NCBI GenBank assembly: GCA_004794785.1
Contig: SJOL01008837.1
Span: forward strand, 45,982-109,981
Length of the DNA: 64,000 nucleotides
Reading direction: 5' to 3'
Origin: Opisthorchis felineus
Lineage: Eukaryota; Platyhelminthes; Trematoda; Opisthorchiida; Opisthorchiidae
Shown here piece after piece: positions 44,776-55,905 of the stretch. Under the pieces are notes generated by a model. The model saw only the letters and a program-made list of their open reading frames with translations. It had not been told where the DNA came from and searched no databases. Every line of letters begins with the position of its first letter. The first letter of the stretch is position 1. The position numbers were made by a program, and so were the translations under genes.

Positions 44776-45591
44776 TCAACATCGCGATCAGCTCGCATTT
44801 AGAGAGGACATGGCGCCGCCTGTCCTCTAATCACGGACACCTCATGGCGTGTTCCTGTATTGAATGGCTTCTCGAGTGACAACCTCTTAGATGGAAGTTT
44901 CACTCAGCTCGTGAAATTATTTGTCCTCTGAGCTACTTATAGAGTGATGGTAGTATGTTGATTTTCGGTAAAATCCAATTGAAGTTTCGTCCCGTGATTT
45001 TCGGTCGATCAGGCCCGATCAAGCTACGCTCCAATAGCTGTATACATGGAGAACCTGATGACTGAGTACTATCACAAACGCACTTTGAACATAGAGAGAA
45101 GAGCCTACTTATGCATACTTTTGAATTTAAATTTAATTCTTCTATAACAAGGGATTAAAAATTGAATTCTGAGGCATTTGTGTTGGCGAAAACGTGGATA
45201 CAAATTGTTTGCAGGTCGCAAAATATAATTAACCGCCAAAGTCAGAAGTAGGATAGAAAAATGTACATAACGGTCAGCACACCGTATAATACGTATGGAG
45301 GATGAATATCCACCGAACTATTGCGGATATCAGCAATAAAATGTGCCGCGGATGACCTCTCGGCAGATGGGTTGTGCCTAAGTTGTTAGGTCTTAGGTGA
45401 CGCCGGGGATCACATATACATAAGGATGGCATCCAAATCTGATTTATCGGTAAAACGTGGTTAGAGCACTAGACACCAGCGCGAAATGAGAAGCCACGTG
45501 CAAATCGCGAGGAAGCGAACGCGATGCTGCTCACAAGCTCTTGGCGTTGATGTAAACCGATAGAGTTAGATCAGCGAGCGAAAGTGTGTAG

Positions 45592-45815
45592 GTCTGCTGC
45601 AAGTCATTGATGAGTCAATGACTAACAGATATCTGACGCCGCAGTTGATACACAGCAGTCCAGATGATCCTGATCACCATTTATTCGGTATATCCGGCAT
45701 TCCACCGCGGAGCAATTGGTCAACAACACATTCAGCTTCTTTGGACTGCAATGGTTTAGAGGACAGACGAAATACTTCATTGACGTGTACGTTGAAACTT
45801 AACCTGGGCTTGCCA
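45592..45815 (+). pseudogene. Antisense duplicate of the MAGI linker exon
   Basis: Mirror of 37381-37604. The frame is intact; the one residue change seen is Ala to Thr (RRNAS to RRNTS). Lying on the strand opposite to the host gene and inside its intron, it cannot be spliced into the MAGI mRNA in sense. Confidence 0.7.
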
Positions 45816-47459
45816 GTACTCGCTCTTTCATAGCGTTTTTAGACAGAAAATACAAACGAATTTCAATGAAATGTAATTACGGCTTGCAAGGTTTTCAAAG
45901 TTAAGATACTATCTGAAGAACTGGCATATATCTCGACGGCCCCGATCGAAAGTGAATACCAGTTGAATTGAGATACCTGTTGAATACCTATACTTGAGAT
46001 AGCAACATACAGCAGGAGGCGGAAGCCTACCATAACAGAAATTGCCCATTTGCATTAAGCAAACGTTCGCATGTGGTATCACTTTTTAGACAATCAAGAA
46101 AAAATTGGAGAGTACTCTGAAGAATGTCCAATACGGCTCTGTTAAGTGCCCATTTGTGCAGTGATCGGGGCAAGCATCAAGAATAAGGTGTCGGTCAGCA
46201 ACCATTCCTAACGAAATATTCAAAAGTTTCCGGATGCTCCGCAAGCTACGTCGGTTGGATTATTCGGCACCTACCGTAAAGAATGTCTGAGCAGGTCCTG
46301 TCACGCACTGGGACCGGGAGATCGAAACCCATGACGAACGCGAATGCACCTATCCTGATCGATAAAAATCGCCGGATCCAACCGACCTATTCATTCAGCG
46401 TAGTGTACCGGAGACAACCAAATTGCTTTAAGGTTATTTAAAACATTAGGAGTGACCAGCATCCAACTACACCAACCATTTTTGTGTTACGCGAAAGCTG
46501 TGGCCCTACTCTGAACGACAAACCACTGATCTTAATTGACCTCAGTGGTGACTTAAATACTTGTTTGCCGTACACTTAACCATCTAATGGACAAATATGT
46601 TGACGGCATATTGCATCCGTAACCGTATTTACCAATCGAAAGCAGTTGTTCGCCATGCTAGGTATTCAACCGTAGTCTTTTTTGAAGTTTATCCGAGAAA
46701 CATTCCAAGCCCATGAAACTCCTATCAAGTCGTCCGGACAACTAGACTTGCTTAAGAATTTTGTAGGTCCCGGTCTAATAACGTTTAGTCGTTCGGGATT
46801 TTCATGCAAACAAACCAAATCTCGCCTTGGCCTTTCTGACTTGTTTATCATTTGCAACTTAAATGCAAATAAATAAGTGGTACCTAGCCGTTTTGAAAAC
46901 GTCAATATTTAAAATCCACGACCCTGAAGTAACCTGGCCATAGAATTACCTTTCCACTGATCAGGTTTTCCATGTTTGGAACAGTGTTCTGGAATGACGC
47001 AGAGAGATTCTCTGAGCTTCCTGCGTTTATTCGCAGAAACTGCAGTCACTATCTTGTTTTGTGTGAGTTCAGTCTTTGTCAAAAACTTAAAGTAGTACAC
47101 TTCAAGCTAATAATTCCATCCAAGATGAAGAAACTTAAAGTCCACAAAAAACCAAGGGATACATTCTTCTTGATGAGCCTCCGCTTTGTACTCTCAAACT
47201 TATGAGTTATGACGAATGTTATGCGATACTTCATGGTGTATTATCAAACCTTTCATTTGTTATTGTATTTCATTCTGTTCGCTGCTTATTGCTTGTTATC
47301 ATCAGTAACATAATAGGGTGATTCTTTTGCTGCTGTTGTTGAATTACCATTATCTTACGCCACAGTAATTCTTGCTAAACACATTCACTTAAAAAACACC
47401 TAGTACTGTTTTTTGGGAGTCCTCATCTTTAGATTTCCTGTTTTAAATGAATTCTTCAG

Positions 47460-47657
47460 AATACGAACTCAAAAGCAAATGGAACAGCTGTGCGGCTTCC
47501 CGTTGGCCAAATACCTTTGCTTTACTGTGTCAACTTGACAAAAGGGGCTGAAGGTTTTGGATTTTCCATTCGCGGTGGAATTGACTTTGGACACATCCCG
47601 CTCTTTGTTTTCCGCATTGCTGATGGTGGTCCAACATCTATAGATGGTCGTATCCAG
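47460..47657 (+). pseudogene. Antisense duplicate of the first PDZ5 exon
   Basis: Mirror of 35539-35736, with acceptor, donor (CAG|GTAGAT) and frame unchanged, including GFGFSIRGG. It has no downstream partner on the plus strand that would complete the PDZ fold within the window, so it is a duplicated exon without a gene. Its transcript-strand complement would be antisense to the working exon. Confidence 0.85.
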
Positions 47658-48367
47658 GTAGATAACTGTTATCCTCTATTTATATTTTATGAGACTGCTT
47701 CCTGTTTGCGAATATTACTCACGTCGGCAGATCACACATGACAAGCATAGTGCAGCATTTGGGAAAATGTCTGAAGACATCAATGCATAATAGGTAGCTA
47801 GTCTATGGTGACTAAGAAACCACAGAGTGTTGTATTTGGAACTGGGCTTTTCGTAACAAACCCGGAAATAGCATCACGGTAGTAACGTATTCCAATCATG
47901 GCAAACAAGACGCTGTATTCACAAAATAACCCAGCATTTCTGGAGACCTTTTGCAAAGTCATGTCAAAATGCGTTTTTTCTTTCTGGTCCAGCGTCTTGA
48001 TTTCAAAAACGTGGTTAAATAATCTGCAAATGGATTAAAGAGACAAACCCAGTAGCATGGGTCTTTGTCGTGGTCATTTTTAAGATGGTCGGTGACTTGG
48101 TGCGAATTAGAGTTCTAGATTCCATGGAGGTTTGTGAGATGGGCACTGTCGATGATTCCCAACACGGATGAAAGAGTTCTACAGTGCTCCTCGGCTTTTC
48201 AGTATAGGTTAGCCTGAATGACGGGACGAAACCTCTATTGAAAATTTCCAAATCCCCTCATAATACCAACAGGAATTTTCATCTTTATGGAGTGTGAGCC
48301 TTCATACGTTCTGTGGAATAACCGCTTTTAAGATCCTAATCTACCTTTTATCATAGAAACCGCTGCG

Positions 48368-48850
48368 TAACGACAACAAACTAGGGAGTTTGCGTACCAG
48401 TTCCAACCTCGAGCGTTAATAATTCGCCAAATTATATAAGATTCTTGAACTGTTTGTGGTCGTGACACTGTTGTCAAACAGCTCGAGTGAGATTCATTAA
48501 TAAGGCCGGGTAGGCGCACGAACTCCTACTTAATCTTAAGGATCGTTGGAGTGTAAATCTTCGGTAAAATCTGTGGTTGTGGCTGCGGATTTGACGAAGC
48601 TTGATTTCGGTAAATAGCTTAAAGGTAGTTCCTTACAAGATGTCGGTAATAAGGTTGATGAAACTGAGCCCCCACTAGCCGTTCCACCATTCCCATAGCC
48701 CGTGGAAGTGCATATTCCCTTCAACCTAATGTTCTGTTTGAATACCCCTCCTTATCTAAGTGACAATCATCACTTATTCAAAAACTACGTTCTAAAGCGC
48801 TACAAATGATAAACTGAGACAACCGATGAAATAACGACAACAAACTAGGG
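48368..48850 (+). repeat. 19-bp direct repeat spanning the outer junction of the right arm
   Basis: TAACGACAACAAACTAGGG occurs at 48368-48386 inside the arm and again at 48832-48850, 16 bp outside the arm end. Upstream bases (AACCG, TG) also match loosely. The same word, reversed, is at 34810-34828 in the left arm. Confidence 0.9.
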
Positions 48851-51800
48851 CCTACGATAGCCTCGGTTTCAACAAAGTTTGATGACAGGATTTATGCTAT
48901 CCGGTTTATCTTGACTCACGTACACCTTTGTGGTTTTGTACTAGTCACCGATCACCCACAAAACTCTCTCTAATCTGTTTCCACTTCCTCGTTTTCTGCC
49001 TATTTACCAGGCCTTCATAATCACAGTCCAAATCGTATCGAGAGACCTTCTTGTATCTTCCGCCTCCTCAACAGCCCAGTTCAGCTACGATCATCTTTTG
49101 ATTTTCTAAAGTCCTATTCTTGTATCTGCCATCCTTCGTGGCACTCGGAGAAAACATCTGGTTTGATGTGCTGGTCTTGCCTGAGTTTGTATAGGTAGGG
49201 TGGGACGGTTAGCTAACTGTCTTGCAGTTTCAGACTATATTATGTTGGATACGTGCATCGGTCGTTGCAAACACGCAAAAATTCGCGCAAATAGTGACAA
49301 ATAAAACCCGAAATTTAGGTTGAAAGGCGCAAGAATGAGGAGTATATTAGTGAAATGTGAACGGTATATTTAGCACGAAGCTTTGGGCAGAGGCATAGAT
49401 CATTCCCCAACATACGGGCACGAAGGATAACAAGTGCAGTTGCTCACAGGGTAGTATTTTACAATCGAATCTAGATGAAAGGTTTTCCGTAACTCAGTAG
49501 TTTTGTGCCGATGCAAAATAAGGGTGGCCTGGCCAAAATATTTAAACATCGAGTCTGACGCAACAACTTAGGTGATATCCACTAACCTGAGACGTGCCGT
49601 CAAGCCTAACTGCCATCACCGAGTATTGTCTAATGAACAAAGCGTGCGGACATTCTTGCTAGAGTGCACCAGCAGTTGTCTTGTCTGCGCTTGTCTGCAT
49701 CCGTCTGCAACTGTCTCATCCTCTGTGCTTTGACTTTTATCGGGCAGACTATAAATTCACTTTTACAGCATGATCCAATTTGTTCAAAAACTTAAGTAAA
49801 CTTAAGTTTCGTCTGGTCTACTTGAAACAGTAACCTGATTAATGCAAACAAACTTTGTCCAATTCCAGACATTCGGACAGATGCAACGGTTCGTAACTAT
49901 TGTGCCGTGACTATACATTCTGATTATGGTTGACATTTAGAGAATTCTACTAGGACCAAATCCAGCTATGTGTAGGCCTCCATACACGTCCTGGCTTGAT
50001 TCACATGTATTTTATTCTAGTGAGCAAGCGCTTAGAGGAATGTAGATTATCACCCGTTTGGTTTTCACTAACGCCATTCTGCTGCGCTTTGTCGAAAATA
50101 CTCGACACTCATATAGCCCCAGAGATACCTATCAAGGATCCTAAGGGAGTATTTTTAGTGGTTGCGGTGAGTGTGCAATTTCAATCCAGTGGTAACCATA
50201 TGACCATAAAATGAGGTGTCTGTTAGCTGGCTGACTGCTCCATTTCTTTCGACCTTTTCCATCACTGAAATGGAAAACATCGTGCCAGGTATTTCTATCC
50301 ACAAGCGTGTCATATATTACGATTATGCAGAAGGCATACTCTGTGTCAGATACCGGCTAGAAAGAGTACAGAACGCTCGGCGGTTTCAAAACTGCACACT
50401 TACAAATAATGTCCGGGCTGGAAAGCTGAACATTTCTGTCCTTATTCTGGTTACTAGCCGATCAGCTTTATCCGGGAGAACAGAAGTGTTACATATGGCA
50501 TGAAATTTTTAGTGTATTCATTCTTTTGGTTTCTTTCCTCCCACAGAAGTAAAACGAACTCATGCGAATTGCTAAGCAGACAGCGAGGAAGATCCGCATT
50601 CTAGACACCATTTAAACGAACTTAACTTATTAGCTGACATATTTCTTAAAAATAGTTACCCTCATAGACATAGCACTGTAAACATTCAGCGAGAAACAGA
50701 CGACTGAAGCAGTAATCTGTACAGAAGCATGAAAGTCATTTATATTTGACTTTTGAAAAAGAAGTTATCGCCGAAGTAATTACCCGCTATCTCACGTCAT
50801 TATTTTGTACTGTACTGAATTAAGTTCAGAAAGGCTGAAAACAAAATAATTTGTTCTCCGACCCTTCTACAATTTCTGTCGTTTGGGCTTGGAACTTTCT
50901 GCACCAATTCGAAAATTAAGCAGTCTGAACAAGAACACTCCGAACAGCTGTGACAACCCAAATCCTTTTCCACAGATGCTAAAAAAATGTTTGCTTCTAT
51001 GAACAGCCCAAGTTTTGTCCAGTAAAATTTTTTGTTAACTTTGAGCTCGCAGTTCTAATGAGGTCGTTTGCATAAATTCACTCTCATTTGCTCACCTCCT
51101 TGATCTTATGTCGACCGTCTAAATGTGTGTAAAACTTCCACCGACTGATTTTTGATTGGAACCGGCACTCGGTGTGTACCACCTTGAAACTTAGGTTCCA
51201 AATTTTATGCAGAGATTTCAACGAAGGCTTACTAATCCATCCTTAGTGGAAATTCATTTGTACAATTTACTTCCATTACTTATTGCATAATTCCGAGTGA
51301 ATGTGCACAAGACTTGAACTCAAAAATAATCACTATTATTTTGCAACACAGGCTGGTCACAGGGATTGATCGAAAGTTTGAGCGCATAGTGGGACACCGT
51401 ACAAAAATTTATTTTGGCTACCATCTTTAGGGCCTGCTTTTCCCGTAAAGATTTTATTACAGCCTTTGTTTGCCACTTTCCTCAGTTCCCCCTCCCCACG
51501 AAATCAGCACCCACGGTGGTCAAAACGTTAAGCAACGAAAGTCCCTTCATTATGCTGTGTTATTACCTCGGATAGCACACTGAAACTTCTAGATTCTACC
51601 TATCCTTCATAGACACCTGGAAGTTGAATAATCTTGTATTCCTTATATCTTTCAGATCACTGTGGAGTATCTATCATTTACTTGGACTTTTATCCGAATA
51701 ATATCTACAAACCAGCCCGAAAACTTTGTGTCCGTTATCAGTCAAAGCCAACCGCACACGAACCTTTCCCTCACACCTTCGAAATCCCGGTTATAATAAA

Positions 51801-53316
51801 TCCGATATAATAGGCCACTATATACATGTATATACAGATACCGGTCTGTTGTGAACATAATTTTTTATTTCATTAGGTCCTATATTGAAGCTTTCCTTGG
51901 ATAATTTACCCTTCTGGGTGTGACCTCTTTAGTTTTACAAAATTATTTAATTCTTGATGCGTCACAAGAACTACATGAATACAGACGTTGTGATAACTTT
52001 CCAGACAAAATCTGGAATCTTAATACGTGTGGAATTATACTCATGGACTATTGTAAACAACTTCACCGATAAGTGCGTTTGGAATAAACCTTGGCTTCTA
52101 CGGAAGCACGCTGCGCTGTTTTCTGTCGACAAGTTCTTTATCTATTTGCGCTGTCTGACAATGTCTGCTATGGGAGTAATGTTTTGGCAAGTGGACACTT
52201 GTCGGTAAAGGAAGCACCCTGAACTTTTGCAGAATCGGGGGACTATATTTGGCGAACTAATGTGTGTAGGGAGACAATTATTCAGTGACTTGAGAATCAG
52301 AAGCAGAAAGAAGTGTCTGGCACATCAAGTTGACAACAACATTCCGCCCATGGTAGTATGCCGTAATACTCATCGGTCGGAACAGTTTGAACCGGAAACT
52401 GCCAACTATCATTTATGTATTGATCACTGCCAAACAGATCAAGTGTCACCTGATCAATATCCACCAATATTCCTGGTAAAGTTAAGACAGCAGAGCTCAC
52501 AATAAAACAATGATGAATAATGCCATCAACCTTTACATTTTCCACAGTTTCTGCAGCACTCGAATCTAGTTACAGGCCTGATGTTCCATTTTGAAAACTT
52601 CCATCGTGTACGATTTTGAGGTGCTCCACGAAAAATAGTAGTGTTATAGGACTGATTCAATCAGACTACCACCTATTAGGCCGGATTTTGGAATCAACGG
52701 ATTTTACTGCCGTTTAGTGTTATTTAGACCGAATATATTTGCTTCACTTCCTTTTTGTTTTCAAATCAGACAGACAAAATTTCACCTAATCTGTTAATTG
52801 CGATGTTATTTATGACAAATTCGGCAGTCCACCAAGAACCTCACATTTCAGTTGGTTAATTTGATACAACACGGTTTAAGTGCATCGTCAGGTCATCTGC
52901 CACTTCATTTTGAGACTAATCATGTAGCCCTGGTTTACAAATTTCCTCGGTTGTTTTTATGAGGTTGATCTTCAGGATCTTAATTGGTAGTACGGATACT
53001 TGAAGAATATCACAAACAACTGTTTTATCCTATGGCTGTTCAAACCAACCGTTTACACCTGCTTAGTCTACGGATGACTAATAAGGGCCAGTAAATAAAT
53101 ACTAAACGGGATATGGATTCTAACGGAATGTTGGCCATATTTCTCTAGCCAAAGTACCCAAGCGAATATTTAGTACTGATGAATTTTCAGCCTTTTTAAA
53201 AATTCTGAATACAATCCGGCTCACGGCCCATTGCATCATGATTGACACCGGTTTGCCGAAAGTTTTGTGTTAAGAATAACGAAATAAAAATTTTGAAGAG
53301 GAATAACAAGGCTGAC

Positions 53317-53617
53317 CTGAGGCTTCTCCGGGAAGGTTTTCTAACTGAGTGTTTGGGTTTGTCTGAAAACTTCGAAATTTTATCCTGGCCGGCATTCGGT
53401 TGGGCGGAGAGTTGCAAGCGAGTTGTGAAATTCGCCGAAGCCAGACGCGCACATATTTGGTTAGGCTTGTTTCAGTGTGATGTTGAAGAATTGCTGTGAC
53501 CTCACTTAAAGGTTTGTTGAGCACGGGACTTCCTTCAACTGCCAATAGTAGATCGCCGACTTTCGGCATTGTTGACTGAGTTGGTACGTGCCGAAGATCA
53601 ACAGATTTTACTTCAAC
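53317..53617 (-). CDS. MAGI: MAGI-type scaffold, second part of PDZ3 and linker
   Basis: Entered through ATTTTGGTCTTTCAG on a codon boundary and left through CCTCAG|GTCAGC with one base over. It encodes VEVKSVDLRHVPTQSTMPKV then GDLLLAVEGSPVLNKPLSEV, and VRVWLRR as the last strand, which is the second and larger part of a PDZ fold. A linker follows (NSPPNRMPARIKFRSFQ ... LPGEAS). It joins the exon ending at 54743 in phase 0 and the exon at 43740 in phase 1, which gives GEAS-A-NFDVVLERK. By position it is MAGI PDZ3. The donor is not the only GT in the area but is the one that satisfies the downstream phase. Confidence 0.82.
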
Positions 53618-54742
53618 CTGAAAGACCAAAATAAGCGTTAACTGCCAAGAATACTGTTAGAATTATGACCATTTCCCAAGAAGTTGAAAAATACAGATAC
53701 GTATGTCAGGCTCCATATTGTAGGAAACATATTCCAAAACCGGGTCTCCGTTTCATTCCGAAAGAATGGAAAATATTGTTACCGTCTGTTTCAGAAAAAC
53801 TTTTGCTCCGGGGCCATTCTCACGGTGTTTTTCCACTTTATTGAGATACCGAAGGCACGAGCTTACTTTAAGCCGCATGGAGGAAATTGATCTAATTTTT
53901 CTAAAGAGCTGGACAGACACGAATTCTGTATTATGTCTTACATTGCTTTATAAAAATAAAATATAAAGGCCGGGCAGTCCCTCCAAAAACCCGCCGCTTC
54001 TACTAGTTTTGTTACTGCTTCAGGTGTATCTGTGGCGTTTCCTTGAATGATCATGCGGTTCGTTACTTTGTCGCACATCTGTGAACACAATAAACGCCCA
54101 GAACATGTCAGCAGTCAACGTACGCCCATTTTCAGAGGCGTGTAAATGGGACTGATATAATGACTTCATTCTTCCAGGTTTGTGCTCGATTGTTGCTTGT
54201 CTGAGCATTCGTTTTGCATGCATGAACATGATTTGCAGTAACCATTTGATGACAACCTGTGGCACGAGTGGTATTGTGAGGAGATTTGGAAATTTTCGTT
54301 CTGCAAGTGAAGTCAGTCTATGCCTAGGCCTGTGGTGCTCTGCAATGATGTGTCAGCATCAGCTGTGCGCATCTCAGGAAACTGAAGGGTGATTCGAACT
54401 TCTGATCATTCGGATAGCAGGCTGAACATTTAAACTTTCAAAACATTTAACGAAGGTCGGGATCCCGAAACCTCCAGTAAGGATGAAGCAGCTGGACAGT
54501 GCTTTTTAGCTTTCAGCGTAGGATAACTTGACTTAAGGAAGAAATCTCTATCAAAAATCTGACACAAATGTTAGCCTGTTATGCCTGTCATGTAGTAAGA
54601 ATAAATGAACACCTAGGCAATTTCACAAAAGTAAGGCGGAATGACAACTCCAGGTTAAATTTAGGATTTAGTAGACTCGGAAACATATGCTCTTAGGTGA
54701 GTTTGAAGATAAATATGGGAATTTGATCGATCGGAAACTAAC
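53618..54742 (-). other. MAGI intron within PDZ3, with SINE-like pieces
   Basis: Bounded by GTTAGT (54742) and TCTTTCAG (53618). It contains diverged SINE-like repeats at 54261-54390 (plus) and 54450-54560 (minus). Confidence 0.7.
54261..54390 (+). repeat. SINE-like repeat, diverged
   Basis: GAGGAGATTTGGAAATTTTC and GTGAAGTCAGTCTATG match the copies at 34936 and 44611. A reversed relative lies next to it at about 54450-54560. Confidence 0.4.
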
Positions 54743-55357
54743 CATACTTCCACCGGCCATGTTTTCTCGAATTTGTAATCCGCAGTTAGCACCCATGATC
54801 GCCAACGTGACTTCAAAATCCTTATAAGATGTAGTTTTCGAGGAGCTGCACGTTCCAGAGGAGGTCGCAGTTGGGATGTCATCCCCGCGAGATAAATGGG
54901 AGTCCGCTGTGGAATATATGTTAGGGTATGATCCGAAGGAGTTGGTAGTCTCCGGAAAGGGAACGCAAGCAAGTTCAGACTGTAATATGAAACGGGAAGC
55001 TGGCACGTAGTCTGGTGTTTCACATGGGCCACTTTTACCAACACCTTGAACACCAGACTGTAATGGAACCGAAATTGGAATAGTGTCCGACATGTTGGAT
55101 GCGCTGCCATTGGTTTTGCTACCGTTTGGGTTTTTTGAATGATTGGATGCCTCACCCCTCGTACACACTAGAAGTGGCATTATGCTATATTGGGTTACAG
55201 GGAGGACCAGGTTTTGTTTTGGAACTGCGGCTGAAACCACATTCACATCTAGGGAAGTACACGGCGTCACTCCGTCTACTGAACTTGCACGAGGTTTGAC
55301 GTCTGTTCCTTTTGGCAACGTCTCATAACCTGAAGTGGGGAACAATCCGGAGGATAG
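54743..55357 (-). CDS. MAGI: MAGI-type scaffold, linker and start of PDZ3
   Basis: A 615-bp phase 0-0 exon between acceptor CTGAATTTACAG and donor AGTATG|GTTAGT. It encodes about 170 residues of Ser/Pro/Thr-rich linker and then the first strands of a PDZ domain, DFEVTLAIMGANCGLQIREN. The usual GFGF/GLGF peptide-binding loop is changed to NCGL, so this PDZ3 may bind differently or weakly. The choice of the GTTAGT donor rather than the nearby GTATGG is forced by phase: only GTTAGT keeps the next exon open, giving AGGSM-VEVKSV. The linker is longer than its vertebrate counterpart would suggest, as is common in flatworm proteins. Confidence 0.85.
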
Positions 55358-55769
55358 CTGTAAATTCAGGGAATCGATAGGCCTCTAAACACTAGAATAA
55401 ACACCCACATGGGCGTGGTATGTCGCATCGATTGGTTGGTTGTTTGTGATATGATACAAGTGGTCAACTCCCTCTGTCTTTAAATATTACTACCCCCATC
55501 TTACTCGATTACAAGCGGGAACTAGAAGACAATGAGTCATTGCAGTTGAGCTAATAAGTTGCAACGCGTCCACAGACGGTGGTTATGCACACGGGTCCAC
55601 CGTAGGCATACGGTCTATATATTTTCAACAAACAGCTAAATCCCGAAAATTGAGACGGAATATCTAACAAAACCTATATGGTGTGTAGCATTGACCACTC
55701 ATTTTCGAGGATCGTAGTGACAGTCATTTTATGAGTGATATCTGAATGGTACGTGAGTACTTGCCAACG

Positions 55770-55905
55770 GTAAATAATATAAAAATTAATTACTATTTGT
55801 ATATACTTATATTATATATGTTTTATTAATTATATTATTATTTGTTAATTCCTTCATTTATTATTATTTATATTTATATCGTATGTACAAAAATTGTAAG
55901 TAAAT
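55770..55905. repeat. AT-rich low-complexity tract
   Basis: About 135 bp made almost only of A and T (TATTATTTATATTTATATCG and similar), well above the AT content of its surroundings. Confidence 0.8.

Larger units (their letters stand above)
45072..48815 (-). repeat. Right arm of 3744-bp inverted duplication
   Basis: Reverse complement of 34381-38124 without net gaps. Inner edge at TCACAAACGC (45072), outer edge at GATAAACT (48815). In this arm the two MAGI exons are in antisense orientation relative to the host gene. The spacer between arms is 6947 bp. Confidence 0.97.
43741..53316 (-). other. MAGI intron 9.6 kb, holds the right inverted arm
   Basis: Runs from donor GTCAGC (53316) to acceptor TTTTTTCAG (43741). 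It contains the right arm with antisense exon copies, the (TA)n microsatellite, a SINE-like piece at 44586-44770 and several unsupported open frames (49996-50503, 51954-52545). Confidence 0.7.

Noticed and set aside
45592..48724. Right-arm open frames as independent genes
   Set aside because: They are mirror copies of left-arm sequence; most are intron or UTR frames, and the two real exon copies lack partners.
52227..52545. Overlapping protein-like frames on both strands, with a good minus-strand acceptor
   Set aside because: As a MAGI exon the phase would not fit between 53317 and 43740, which already join perfectly; no domain recognised.
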